A stretch of 50,234 nt of DNA, taken from contig JAJPWY010000082.1 of the NCBI GenBank assembly GCA_021205725.1, positions 1 to 50,234 of the forward strand. Reading direction: 5' to 3'. The DNA comes from Clostridiales bacterium. GTDB taxonomy: Bacteria > Bacillota > Clostridia > Oscillospirales > Oscillospiraceae. Both the position numbers and the translations under genes were made by a program. Shown in pieces: positions 8,742 through 16,438 of this stretch (position 1 is its first letter; each line of letters starts with the position of its first letter). The notes beneath the pieces are model-generated. The model searched no databases, had not been told where the DNA came from, and saw nothing but the letters and a program-made list of their open reading frames with translations.

Positions 8742-8787
8742 GCCGCCCCATACCCTGTCAGATACTATCAAAACGGAGGGATGTACC

Positions 8788-9420
8788 ATGTACCTTCGCT
8801 CGGTCACGGTGGGCTTTGTCTCCACCAACTGCTACTTTCTGGGGGACGAGGACGCCCATACAGCCGCCGTCATCGACCCCGGGGACAGCGGGGAGCAGCT
8901 CTGCGACCTGCTCCGGCAGGAGGGCTATACCCCGGCCATGATTTTGCTGACCCACGGTCATTTTGACCATGTGGACGGCGTCCCCGGCTTTCTGGCGGCC
9001 TCCGGCCCCATCCCGGTCTATATCAATCGCCGGGACTATCCCACCAGTCCCACCAACTTCCACATCTCCGCCATCGGCGAGGAGGGGCTGAAAGGGGTGG
9101 ACAATGTCCGCTTCCTCTCGGAGGGGGATACTGTCTCCCTGGGCAGCCACACCATCCGTGTGCTGGAGACCCCGGGCCACACCCCCGGCGGGCTGACCTA
9201 TCAGGTGGAGGAGCTGCTGTTCACCGGAGACACCCTGTTTGCCGGCTCCTGCGGTCGGACAGACTTTGCCTCCAGTGACCCCCAAGCCATGCTGACCTCC
9301 CTGGCAAAGCTGGGACGGCTGGAGGAGGATTACACCGTCCTCCCGGGCCACGGCCCTGCCTCCACTCTGGAGAGAGAACGACAGAGCAACCCCTGGCTCC
9401 GTCAGGCCCTGGAAAAATGA
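8788..9420 (+). CDS. Metallo-beta-lactamase-fold hydrolase (glyoxalase II-like)
   Basis: A 210-residue protein with the metal motif THGHFDHVDG (His56, His58, Asp60, His61). A second His lies in TPGHTPGG, an Asp in FTGDTLF and a last His in LPGHGP. This is the pattern of the glyoxalase II-like/YcbL subgroup, which binds two metals; the actual thioester or other substrate cannot be told. ATG 8788 is 7 bases after GGAGGG; the ATG at 8781 is out of frame. It sits between mutS and an isochorismatase-like gene in the same direction with short gaps, so the group is probably one transcript. Confidence 0.9.
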   Translation: MYLRSVTVGFVSTNCYFLGDEDAHTAAVIDPGDSGEQLCDLLRQEGYTPAMILLTHGHFDHVDGVPGFLAASGPIPVYINRRDYPTSPTNFHISAIGEEGLKGVDNVRFLSEGDTVSLGSHTIRVLETPGHTPGGLTYQVEELLFTGDTLFAGSCGRTDFASSDPQAMLTSLAKLGRLEEDYTVLPGHGPASTLERERQSNPWLRQALEK

Positions 9421-9456
9421 GCGGCAGTTCCAAATGACAGAAAAGGAGCAATCATT

Positions 9457-9984
9457 ATGCAGAACATTCTGGTCGTCGTAGATATGCAGAACGATTTCAT
9501 TGACGGTGCGCTGGGCACGCCGGAGGCGGTGGCCGTTCTCCCCCGGGTGGTGGAGAGGGTGCGGCAGTTTGACGGACGGGTGATCTTCACCCGGGACACC
9601 CACACCTCGGACTATCTGAACACCCAGGAGGGCAAAAACCTCCCTGTGCCCCACTGTATCCAGGGCTCCTACGGCTGGGAGCTGGCTCCTGCTCTGGAGT
9701 CTCTGCGCCAGGAGCCGGCAGTGGACAAGGAGACCTTCGGCTCCCGGGCCCTGGGCGCTCTGCTCCGGGCGGCAGACCGGGAGGAGCCTATTGAGAAGAT
9801 CACCCTGGTTGGGCTGTGTACCGACATCTGCGTCATCTCCAACGCCCTGCTGCTCAAGGCGTTTTTACCGGAGGTGAAGATTGCAGTGGACGCCGCCTGC
9901 TGTGCCGGGGTCACTCCGGAGAGCCACCGGACGGCTCTCCGGGCGATGGAGGCCTGCCAGATCGCCATTGAGAACGACGGCTAA
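9457..9984 (+). CDS. Isochorismatase/nicotinamidase-family cysteine hydrolase
   Basis: A 175-residue protein with the family catalytic triad Asp9 (LVVVDMQNDF), Lys91 (VDKETFGS) and Cys121 (VGLCTDICV). The GLCTDICV segment and metal-type neighbours resemble nicotinamidase PncA, so NAD salvage (nicotinamide to nicotinate) is the likeliest role, but related amidases share the triad. An AAAAGGAGC site precedes ATG 9457. Its stop overlaps the start of comF by one base (TAATG), so the two are translationally coupled. Confidence 0.85.
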   Translation: MQNILVVVDMQNDFIDGALGTPEAVAVLPRVVERVRQFDGRVIFTRDTHTSDYLNTQEGKNLPVPHCIQGSYGWELAPALESLRQEPAVDKETFGSRALGALLRAADREEPIEKITLVGLCTDICVISNALLLKAFLPEVKIAVDAACCAGVTPESHRTALRAMEACQIAIENDG

Positions 9985-10691
9985 TGGAGAAAGGCCCCAT
10001 GTCTGCCGTCGCCGGTCTCTGGAACCGGGTGCTGAACCTGGTCTATCCGCCCAGATGCGTCTTTTGTCAGGATTTTTTGCCCGGAGAACGGGCGACGCTG
10101 GGCGTCTGCGCCGCCTGTGACAGCGCACTGCCCCGAACAGACGGGGCTACGGCCCTGCGGCCTGGGGATTATTTTGCCTTCTGCCTCTCGCCCCTGCTCT
10201 ATCAGGGAGTCGTACGGGAGTCGATCCGGCGGTATAAATTCTCCGGGCGCTCCTACTATCATCGGGTGTACGGCGTGTTTCTGCGGAGCTGTTTAAAGGA
10301 GCACCTTCCCTCCCCGCCTGATGTGGTGACCTGGGCGCCACTGAGCGCCCGGCGAAAGCACCGCCGGGGCTATGACCAGGCCAAGCTGCTGGCGGAGGAG
10401 GCGGGCCAATTATACGGCCTGCGTCCTGTCCCGCTGCTGAAAAAGGTCAGGCATACCCCGGCACAGTCCTCCCTGGGCCGGGCGGCCAGAGAGGAAAATG
10501 TCCGGGGCGTCTACCGTATCCGGCCGGATGCATCGGTATCCGGAAAGCGGATCCTGCTGGTGGACGATGTGATCACCACCGGCTCCACCCTGTCCGAGTG
10601 CAGCCGGGTGCTGCTGAATGCGGGAGCGGCGGAGATCGTCTGTCTGACCCTGGCCAGGGCAACAGGAAACCGGGATACAGAGGCAAAATAG
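9984..10691 (+). CDS. comF: ComF family phosphoribosyltransferase-like protein
   Basis: A 235-residue protein with an N-terminal four-cysteine zinc motif (CVFCQDF and CAACD near residues 23-45) and a C-terminal PRTase fold with the PRPP loop ILLVDDVITTGST near 190-205. Both are diagnostic of the ComF/GntX family, linked in Bacillus and Haemophilus to DNA uptake and handling of incoming single strands. ATG 9984 overlaps the upstream stop; a second ATG at 9999 with GAGAAAGG before it is an alternative start. A strong terminator (10692-10731) follows directly, so it ends the mutS-side transcript. Confidence 0.9.
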   Translation: MEKGPMSAVAGLWNRVLNLVYPPRCVFCQDFLPGERATLGVCAACDSALPRTDGATALRPGDYFAFCLSPLLYQGVVRESIRRYKFSGRSYYHRVYGVFLRSCLKEHLPSPPDVVTWAPLSARRKHRRGYDQAKLLAEEAGQLYGLRPVPLLKKVRHTPAQSSLGRAAREENVRGVYRIRPDASVSGKRILLVDDVITTGSTLSECSRVLLNAGAAEIVCLTLARATGNRDTEAK

Positions 10692-10731
10692 AGATCAGCG
10701 CAGACCTTCCGGAATCTGCGCTGATCTTTTA
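10692..10731 (+). terminator. Rho-independent terminator after comF
   Basis: AGATCAGCGCAGA and TCTGCGCTGATCT form a 13-bp stem around a 10-base loop, followed by TTTTATTT. Confidence 0.92.
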
Positions 10732-10768
10732 TTTCCGCAGGAAAAGAGGAATTGTCCATTTCTCCGCC

Positions 10769-10797
10769 TTGACGAATCGCCCCGAACTCGCTATAGT
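10769..10797 (+). promoter_or_regulatory. Sigma-A promoter of the cobalamin-uptake unit
   Basis: TTGACG (10769-10774), 17 bases, TATAGT (10792-10797). Transcription would begin near 10804, just before the first riboswitch stem. Confidence 0.8.
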
Positions 10798-10804
10798 AGC
10801 CATG

Positions 10805-10930
10805 TACATCCGAAGCCGTGCGGAATAGGGTCGGAAGCCCTGCGAGTCGGTCACTGTGAGGTCTCATGGAGACATGGGAATGAGTCAGATACGCACCGGA
10901 TGGCTCCCCCCTGCCGGAACCGGGGGAGAG
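10805..10930 (+). promoter_or_regulatory. Cobalamin-type riboswitch
   Basis: The leader RNA holds conserved cobalamin-riboswitch pieces in the right order: GGAATAGGG, then GAAGCCC, the TCACTGTGAG box, and the GAGTCAGATACG box. The junction is closed by CATCCG (10807-10812) pairing with CGGATG (10897-10902) and inside that by GTGCG with CGCAC. A small GTCTC/GAGAC hairpin lies between the boxes. It is followed by a CTCCCCC/GGGGGAG hairpin (10904-10928) without a U-run, so control is more likely at translation. The fit to a compact AdoCbl-type subclass is from memory; no covariance search was run. The downstream transport genes support the assignment. Confidence 0.75.
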
Positions 10931-11022
10931 GAAGCGGCAGTCGGCCACCAGACGTCTGCCGTGAACAGGGGCAGTTTACTGTCCAAAGGTTCCAAACATT
11001 GTTTGGAAAGAAGGAACTATCC

Positions 11023-11565
11023 ATGAAACACAATCTGAACCGCATCCTCGCCCTGCTGATGGCGTTGATGCTGGCCCTGGCCATGACCGCCTGCGGCAGC
11101 GGCGAGACTGCCCAGGAGGACGCCGACAGCGACGCCTCCACCACCGAGACCGCCGACGCCACCGAGGAGGAGGCCGACGACGCCGAGGCCGAAACCGAGT
11201 CCGAAGCAGAGGCTGAGGCTGAGACAGAGACAGAAGCCGAGTCTGAGGACGACGCCGAGGTCGTTGACGGTGAGGAAAAGAGCATCACCCTCACCGTCAC
11301 CTATTCCGACGGCGTCAGCGAGGACTATGAGATCACCACCACCGCCGAGTACCTGAAGGACGCCATCGAGGACACCGTCACGCTGGAGGGCTCTGAGAGC
11401 GACTACGGCTTCTATCTGGAAACCGTCAACGGCGAGACCGCCGACTATGACACGGACGGAGCGTATTGGGCGATTTATGTCAATGGCGAGTATGGCATGT
11501 ACGGCCTGGACAGCCAGCCCGTAGCGGACGGAGACACATTCGAGCTGGTCTACACCGTTGGCTGA
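11023..11565 (+). CDS. Lipoprotein with transcobalamin-like DUF4430 domain
   Basis: A 180-residue surface lipoprotein. Residues 1-24 are a lipoprotein signal with lipobox MTAC, so Cys24 would be lipidated. Residues about 25-87 are an acidic Ala/Glu/Thr/Asp linker of low complexity that would hold the domain away from the membrane. Residues about 88-180 match the DUF4430/transcobalamin-C-like fold, with GFYLETVNGE and AYWAIYVNGEYG as its hallmark. Likely role: capture of cobalamin for the S component encoded next. ATG 11023 follows AAGAAGGAA by 6 bases. The hairpin TTCCAAAC-att-GTTTGGAA lies directly before this ribosome site. Confidence 0.85.
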   Translation: MKHNLNRILALLMALMLALAMTACGSGETAQEDADSDASTTETADATEEEADDAEAETESEAEAEAETETEAESEDDAEVVDGEEKSITLTVTYSDGVSEDYEITTTAEYLKDAIEDTVTLEGSESDYGFYLETVNGETADYDTDGAYWAIYVNGEYGMYGLDSQPVADGDTFELVYTVG

Positions 11566-12091
11566 TTCGGAGCGGAAGCAACTGCGCCCCGGGCTCATCG
11601 CCCGGGACGTGACCACTCTGGCCATGGCGACCGCCCTGGTATTTGCTCTGCAGATCGCCATGTCCGGTCTGGCCAATGTGGAGCCGGTGACGCTGCTCAT
11701 CCTGCTCTACACCCTTCATTTCCGGAAAAAGACGCTGTTCATCATCTACGCCTTCGCCCTGCTGGAGGGCATCTGGTACGGCTTTCATATCTGGTGGGTC
11801 ATGTACCTGTATGTCTGGACGGTGCTGTGGCTGGCAGTCACTCTCCTGTCCCGAAAGGGCAGGCGACACGGAGCCTTTTTCTGGGCGGTGGTCGCCGGGC
11901 TGTACGGCCTGGCCTTCGGTTTTCTCTGTTCCTTTCCCTACGTGGCCCTGGGGGGCGTCAAAATGGCCTGGAGCTGGTGGCTGGCGGGTCTCCCCTTCGA
12001 CGCTGTCCACGGAGTGGCCAACTTCGTTCTGATGCTGGTGCTGTTCACCCCTCTGGATCGGGTCATGACCATGCTCCGGTTGGGAGAGTAA
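11558..12091 (+). CDS. ECF transporter S component, probably for cobalamin
   Basis: A 177-residue membrane protein with about five to six hydrophobic helices and the general character of ECF substrate-binding S components (ARDVTTLAMATALVFALQIA at the start; alanine/tryptophan-rich helices). S components bind a vitamin and work with a shared EcfA-EcfA'-EcfT module, which is not in this window. Cobalamin is inferred from the riboswitch and the transcobalamin-like lipoprotein upstream. The TTG at 11558 overlaps the lipoprotein stop by 8 bases and has only a weak site before it, so translation is probably coupled; the exact start is uncertain. Confidence 0.75.
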   Translation: MADSERKQLRPGLIARDVTTLAMATALVFALQIAMSGLANVEPVTLLILLYTLHFRKKTLFIIYAFALLEGIWYGFHIWWVMYLYVWTVLWLAVTLLSRKGRRHGAFFWAVVAGLYGLAFGFLCSFPYVALGGVKMAWSWWLAGLPFDAVHGVANFVLMLVLFTPLDRVMTMLRLGE

Positions 12092-12109
12092 CGCAACCAA
12101 ATCTTTTTT

Positions 12110-12140
12110 GCCCGGAGCCATACGGCTCCGGGCATTTTGC
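12110..12140 (+). terminator. Terminator, probably bidirectional
   Basis: GCCCGGAGCC and GGCTCCGGGC pair over a 4-base loop, with ATTTTGC after it on the plus strand and an A/T run (AATCTTTTTT) before it. It separates the B12 unit from the converging small gene at 12165-12299. Confidence 0.85.
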
Positions 12141-12164
12141 TAAATGCTCAGTATATCGTCCGGC

Positions 12165-12299
12165 TCAGCAGCCGCAGCCGTTGCCGTTGCCGCAGCTGCC
12201 GCAGCCACAGCCGCAGCCGCCACAGCAGAAGATGAGGATGATCAGGATAATGATCCACAGACAGCCTCCGTTGCCCCAACCGTTGTTACAGCATCCCAT
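12165..12299 (-). CDS. Gly/Cys-rich single-pass membrane peptide, 44 residues
   Basis: A complete frame from ATG (12297-12299) to TGA, with GGGAGGT 10 bases upstream. The peptide starts MGCCNNGWGNGGC, has one very hydrophobic stretch (LWIIILIILIF, residues 14-24) and ends in a tail made almost only of Gly, Cys and Asn. There are 11 cysteines in 44 residues. Similar tiny Gly/Cys-rich membrane peptides occur in many Clostridia and Bacilli, some of them made in spores, but no named family could be fixed. The opposite frame is Ala-rich low complexity with no ribosome site and is not believed. A CATAGGAT box near 12357-12364 could be part of a sporulation promoter, but this is weak. Confidence 0.7.
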   Translation of the reverse strand: MGCCNNGWGNGGCLWIIILIILIFCCGGCGCGCGSCGNGNGCGC

Positions 12300-12445
12300 A
12301 ATGAGAACGACCTCCCGTCAGAAATTGCGGGGCCGGGTCCTCCCGGCCTCCAAGCCATCCTATGCGCCCGGAGAAAATGGGTGCAGACCACCGGGCATTT
12401 GGGCGAAATTCCGGCCAAATTCTCCCGTCCGGTGTCTCTGGGGAC

Positions 12446-12474
12446 TGGACACCATCCCGGAAATCGATTAGAAT
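12446..12474 (+). promoter_or_regulatory. Sigma-A-like promoter of uvrA
   Basis: TGGACA (12446-12451), 17 bases, TAGAAT (12469-12474), 66 bases before uvrA. No SOS box of the GAAC-N4-GTTC type was seen near it. Confidence 0.6.
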
Positions 12475-12540
12475 AGATGCAATGAATTTCAGCGCCGGAG
12501 GAATCGCTCCCCGGCAACAGGACAGAGGGAACAGACAGCT

Positions 12541-15384
12541 ATGCAGGATCACATCTATGTAAAGGGTGCCCGGGTCAACAATCTGAAAAACGTGGACGTC
12601 ACCATCCCCCGGGACAAGCTGGTGGTGCTCACCGGTCTGTCCGGGTCGGGGAAATCCTCCCTGGCCTTTGACACCATCTACGCCGAGGGCCAGCGGCGGT
12701 ATGTAGAGAGCCTCTCCTCCTATGCCCGGATGTTCCTGGGCCAGATGGAGAAGCCGGACGTGGACTATATCGACGGCCTGTCCCCCGCCATCTCCATCGA
12801 CCAGAAGACCACCTCCAAGAATCCCCGCTCCACAGTGGGCACCGTCACCGAAATTTACGACTACCTCCGGCTCCTGTGGGCAAGGGTGGGCACCCCCCAC
12901 TGCCCCAACTGCGGCAAGGAAATCCGCCAGCAGACGGTGGATCAAATCGTGGATCAGGTCATGGCCCTGCCCCCCGCCACCCGTGTGCTCATCCTGGCTC
13001 CGGTCGTTCGGGGGAGGAAGGGAGAGCACGTCAAGGTGTTCGACGACGCCCGGCGCTCCGGCTATGTCCGGGTTCGGGTGGACGGCATCCTCTACGACCT
13101 GACCGAGACGATCCAGCTGGAGAAGAACAAAAAGCACAGCATCGAGATCGTGGTGGATCGTCTGGTCATCCGGGAGGACATCACCCAGCGGCTCACCGAC
13201 TCCATCGAGACGGCCTCCGCCCTCTCCGGGGGACTGGTCATCGTCAACCTGGCCCGGGAGGACAAAGATATCACCTTTTCCCAGAACTACGCCTGTGAGG
13301 ACTGCGGCATCTCCATTGAGGAGCTGACCCCCCGGATGTTCTCCTTCAACAACCCCTACGGGGCCTGTCCGGAGTGCTCCGGACTGGGCAGCCGGATGAA
13401 GGTGGACCCGGAGCTGATCGTCCCCAATCCCTCCCTGACCCTGCTGGGCGGGGCCATCAACGCCTCCGGCTGGAACAACATCAAGTCGGACAGCATCAGC
13501 CGGATGTACTTTGACGCTTTGGGCAAAAAGTACCATTTTGAGCTGGATCAGCCCTTTAAGACCCTCTCCGATGAGGCAAAGCACGCCATCTTCTATGGCA
13601 CCGACGGGGAAAAGCTCACCCTCCACTACGACCAGCCCCGGGGCAAGGGAACGCTGTATCAGCCCTTCGAGGGGGTGCTGAACAATCTGGAGCGCCGCTA
13701 CCGGGAGACCCAGTCCGAGCCCATGAAGCGGGAGCTGGAGCAGTCCATGAGCGAATGCCCCTGCCCTGCCTGTCAGGGCCGCCGTCTCCGGCGGGAGGCG
13801 CTGGCGGTGACGGTGGGAGGCCTCTCCATCGACCAGGTCTGCGATCTGCCGGTGGAGGACGCTCTGGTCTTTTTCGACCATCTGGAGCTGACCCATCAGC
13901 AGATGCTCATTGCAGAGCAGATCCTCAAGGAGATCAAGAACCGTCTGGGCTTTCTCCGCAGCGTGGGTCTGCAATACCTCACCCTGAGCCGGAAGGCGGG
14001 CACCCTCTCCGGCGGGGAGAGTCAGCGCATCCGCCTGGCCACTCAGATCGGCTCCTCCCTGATGGGGGTGCTCTATATCCTGGACGAGCCCTCCATCGGT
14101 CTGCACCAGCGGGACAACAATATGCTGCTGGACACTCTGAAAAATCTCCGTGACCTGGGCAACACCCTCATCGTGGTGGAGCACGACGAGGACACCATGC
14201 GGGCGGCGGACTGGATCATCGACGTGGGGCCGGGGGCCGGTATCCACGGGGGAGAGATTGTGGCCACCGGGACCGCCGAGGACATCATGAACACCCCCGG
14301 CTCTGTCACCGGGGACTATCTCTCCGGCCGGAAGCGTATCCCCGTCCCCGCCCAGCGCCGCCCGGGAAACGGGACGTTTCTCACCGTCCGGGGGGCGCGG
14401 GAGAACAATTTGCAGGGCATCGACGTGTCTGTCCCCCTGGGCGCCTTTACCGTTGTCACCGGGGTCTCCGGTTCCGGCAAGTCCTCTCTGGTCAACGAGA
14501 TCATCTACAAGCGTCTCGCCGCTGACCTGAACCGGGCCAAGGTGCGTTCCGGCCGCCACGACAGCCTGGAGGGGGAGGAGTGTCTGGACAAGGTCATCTG
14601 CATCGACCAGTCCCCCATCGGCCGGACGCCCCGCGCCAACCCCGCCACCTACACCGGTCTGTTCTCCGACATCCGGAACCTGTTCGCCTCCACTCAGGAT
14701 GCCAAGAGCCGGGGCTACACCGCCGGACGGTTCTCCTTCAACACCCGGGGCGGACGGTGCGAGGCCTGCGGCGGCGACGGCCTGGTGAAGATCGAGATGC
14801 ACTTCCTGCCGGACGTCTACGTCCCCTGTGAGGTGTGCAAGGGCAAGCGGTACAACCGGGAGACCCTGGAGGTGCGCTACAAGGGGAAGAATATCTGGGA
14901 GGTCCTGGACATGACGGTGGACGAGGCACTGGACTTTTTCCAGCCTCTCCCCAAGCTGTACAACCGGATCAAGACCCTATACGACGTGGGCCTGGGCTAT
15001 ATCAAGCTGGGCCAGTCCTCCACCACCCTCTCCGGGGGCGAGGCCCAGCGGGTGAAGCTGGCCACCGAGCTGTCCCGGGTCTCCACCGGGCGCACCTTCT
15101 ATATCCTGGACGAGCCCACCACCGGGCTGCACACGGCGGACGTGCACCGGCTGGTGGAGGTGCTTCAGCGTCTGGTGGACGCCGGAAACACCGTCCTGGT
15201 CATTGAGCACAATCTGGACGTGGTGAAGTCGGCGGACTGGCTCATTGACCTGGGGCCGGAGGGGGGCGTCGGGGGCGGCCATCTGGTCTGCGCCGGGCCG
15301 CCGGAGACGGTGGCCCAGTGCGCTGAATCCTACACCGGGCAATATCTCAAGCCCATCCTGGAGCGGGATCGGGAGACGGTGTAA
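12541..15384 (+). CDS. uvrA: Excinuclease ABC subunit UvrA
   Basis: A 947-residue protein of full UvrA length: two ABC ATPase halves, each split by insertions. Walker A motifs are [12 protein letters not shown] (near residue 31) and [12 protein letters not shown] (near 641). ABC signatures are [12 protein letters not shown] and [12 protein letters not shown]. Zinc-finger cysteine pairs CEDC/CPEC near 255-280 and CEAC/CEVC near 740-770 are intact. UvrA finds bulky DNA lesions with UvrB in nucleotide excision repair. uvrB and uvrC are not in the window. The ATG at 12541 follows AGAGGGAACAG, a moderate site. Confidence 0.98.
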   Translation: MQDHIYVKGARVNNLKNVDVTIPRDKLVVLTGLSGSGKSSLAFDTIYAEGQRRYVESLSSYARMFLGQMEKPDVDYIDGLSPAISIDQKTTSKNPRSTVGTVTEIYDYLRLLWARVGTPHCPNCGKEIRQQTVDQIVDQVMALPPATRVLILAPVVRGRKGEHVKVFDDARRSGYVRVRVDGILYDLTETIQLEKNKKHSIEIVVDRLVIREDITQRLTDSIETASALSGGLVIVNLAREDKDITFSQNYACEDCGISIEELTPRMFSFNNPYGACPECSGLGSRMKVDPELIVPNPSLTLLGGAINASGWNNIKSDSISRMYFDALGKKYHFELDQPFKTLSDEAKHAIFYGTDGEKLTLHYDQPRGKGTLYQPFEGVLNNLERRYRETQSEPMKRELEQSMSECPCPACQGRRLRREALAVTVGGLSIDQVCDLPVEDALVFFDHLELTHQQMLIAEQILKEIKNRLGFLRSVGLQYLTLSRKAGTLSGGESQRIRLATQIGSSLMGVLYILDEPSIGLHQRDNNMLLDTLKNLRDLGNTLIVVEHDEDTMRAADWIIDVGPGAGIHGGEIVATGTAEDIMNTPGSVTGDYLSGRKRIPVPAQRRPGNGTFLTVRGARENNLQGIDVSVPLGAFTVVTGVSGSGKSSLVNEIIYKRLAADLNRAKVRSGRHDSLEGEECLDKVICIDQSPIGRTPRANPATYTGLFSDIRNLFASTQDAKSRGYTAGRFSFNTRGGRCEACGGDGLVKIEMHFLPDVYVPCEVCKGKRYNRETLEVRYKGKNIWEVLDMTVDEALDFFQPLPKLYNRIKTLYDVGLGYIKLGQSSTTLSGGEAQRVKLATELSRVSTGRTFYILDEPTTGLHTADVHRLVEVLQRLVDAGNTVLVIEHNLDVVKSADWLIDLGPEGGVGGGHLVCAGPPETVAQCAESYTGQYLKPILERDRETV

Positions 15385-15428
15385 GCCCTTTCACGTTCCG
15401 GATTCATCAAAATTTAAGAGCAAAACAG

Positions 15429-15457
15429 TTGTGTTTCGACAGAACTGCCGCTATACT
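15429..15457 (+). promoter_or_regulatory. Sigma-A promoter before the small-multidrug-export gene
   Basis: TTGTGT (15429-15434), 17 bases, TATACT (15452-15457). The leader after it contains a GC-rich inverted repeat (AGGGCCC around 15465 against GGGCCCT around 15475) of unknown use. Confidence 0.65.
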
Positions 15458-15557
15458 GATGGATAGGGCCCTGGGGCCCTGTCCATCCCTCTGACCAGGT
15501 GCGGGAGCTGGTCTGTCTCCCTCTCTCCCGCCGCTGCCCCTTTAAGGAGGACATCCC

Positions 15558-16037
15558 TTGTTTGACTGGCTGACGGAAACCCTTGCCGGGAAGTACATCT
15601 TTGTCTTTTTCGCCTCCATGATCCCCGTGACCGAGCTTCGGGGGGCCATCCCCATCGCTGCCGGGCTGGGCCTGCCTCTGATCCCCTCTGCCATCACCTG
15701 TGTTCTGGGGAACATGGTGCCGGTGCCCTTTATCATTCTCTTTGTCCGCCGCATCTTCGCCTGGCTCCGCCGGGTGTTTCCCAAAGTGGACGGCGTGCTC
15801 TCCCGCCTGGAGGGAAAGGCTTACAAGCAGAAGGCGCTCATCGACAAATACAAGCTCCTGGGCCTTTACGTCCTGGTGGCCATCCCCCTCCCCGGCACCG
15901 GGGCGTGGACAGGCTCCATGGTGGCGGCCCTGTTTGACATCTCTCTGAAGCGGGCTTTCCCCGTCATCTTTGCCGGAGTGGCCACCGCCGGAGTGATCGT
16001 AGGGGCGCTCACGGGCGGGGTCGTGGCCCTGCTGTGA
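15558..16037 (+). CDS. COG2426 small multidrug export family membrane protein
   Basis: A 159-residue protein with about four membrane segments. The motif PVTELRGAIPIAAGLGLP near residues 23-40 and the later AIPLPGTGAWTGS are the two matching glycine-rich re-entrant-type loops of the Sm_multidrug_ex (COG2426) family. The family name comes from weak homology; transport substrate and direction are not established. The start is TTG 15558 behind AAGGAGG at 15544-15550, an excellent site with no competing ATG. It begins the transcript that runs on to recD2. Confidence 0.85.
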   Translation: MFDWLTETLAGKYIFVFFASMIPVTELRGAIPIAAGLGLPLIPSAITCVLGNMVPVPFIILFVRRIFAWLRRVFPKVDGVLSRLEGKAYKQKALIDKYKLLGLYVLVAIPLPGTGAWTGSMVAALFDISLKRAFPVIFAGVATAGVIVGALTGGVVALL

Positions 16038-16080
16038 CCGATTCCGCCCTCCCGCCATAGAATGGTCTGAGGTGAGGGAT

Positions 16081-16383
16081 ATGGAACCGATGACCGTTGC
16101 CGTGGCTCTGCTGGCCGCCTTTGGGCTGGCCGCCCTGCTCTGGCTGTTTTTTGGGCGCTTTCTGCTCCCCGTGGGGGAGCTGTCCCCGGTGGAGGTGCGT
16201 CTCCGCCCCGGCCCGGGGCTGGAGCAGACCCTCCGGGGGTTGACCTGGCTGTCCGCCGCCGGTCTGCTGGAGAGCCGCATCTCCGTTCTGGGCGTGGGCC
16301 TGCTCCCGGAGGAGCGGGCGGAGACTCTCCAAATCCTCCGCCGCTGGCCGGAGGTGGAGGTGGTGGAGGTGGAAACATTGTAG
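16081..16383 (+). CDS. Hypothetical membrane-anchored protein, 100 residues
   Basis: ATG 16081 lies just after GAGGTGAGGG. Residues about 4-28 are a hydrophobic helix (VAVALLAAFGLAALLWLFF). The rest is a small soluble domain with LRPGPGLEQTLRGLTWL and an acidic, valine-rich end (WPEVEVVEVETL). The ending LLPEERAETLQILRRWP looks like an alpha/beta unit, but no family was recognised. It is 43 bases after the export gene and 55 before recD2, in the same direction, so it is probably cotranscribed with them. Confidence 0.7.
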   Translation: MEPMTVAVALLAAFGLAALLWLFFGRFLLPVGELSPVEVRLRPGPGLEQTLRGLTWLSAAGLLESRISVLGVGLLPEERAETLQILRRWPEVEVVEVETL

Positions 16384-16438
16384 GCCCTTCGGCGGATTCG
16401 CACACAAAGATTCGTACCCAAAGAAAGGAGGACGTCCC

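Noticed and set aside
12144-12476. Ala-rich 110-residue plus-strand frame (AAAVAVAAAAAATAAA)
   Set aside because: It is the complement of the Gly/Cys-rich 44-residue gene; no ribosome site and no conserved look.
12286-14802. 838-residue minus-strand frame opposite uvrA
   Set aside because: It is the shadow of a clearly conserved gene, low in complexity and without a start signal.
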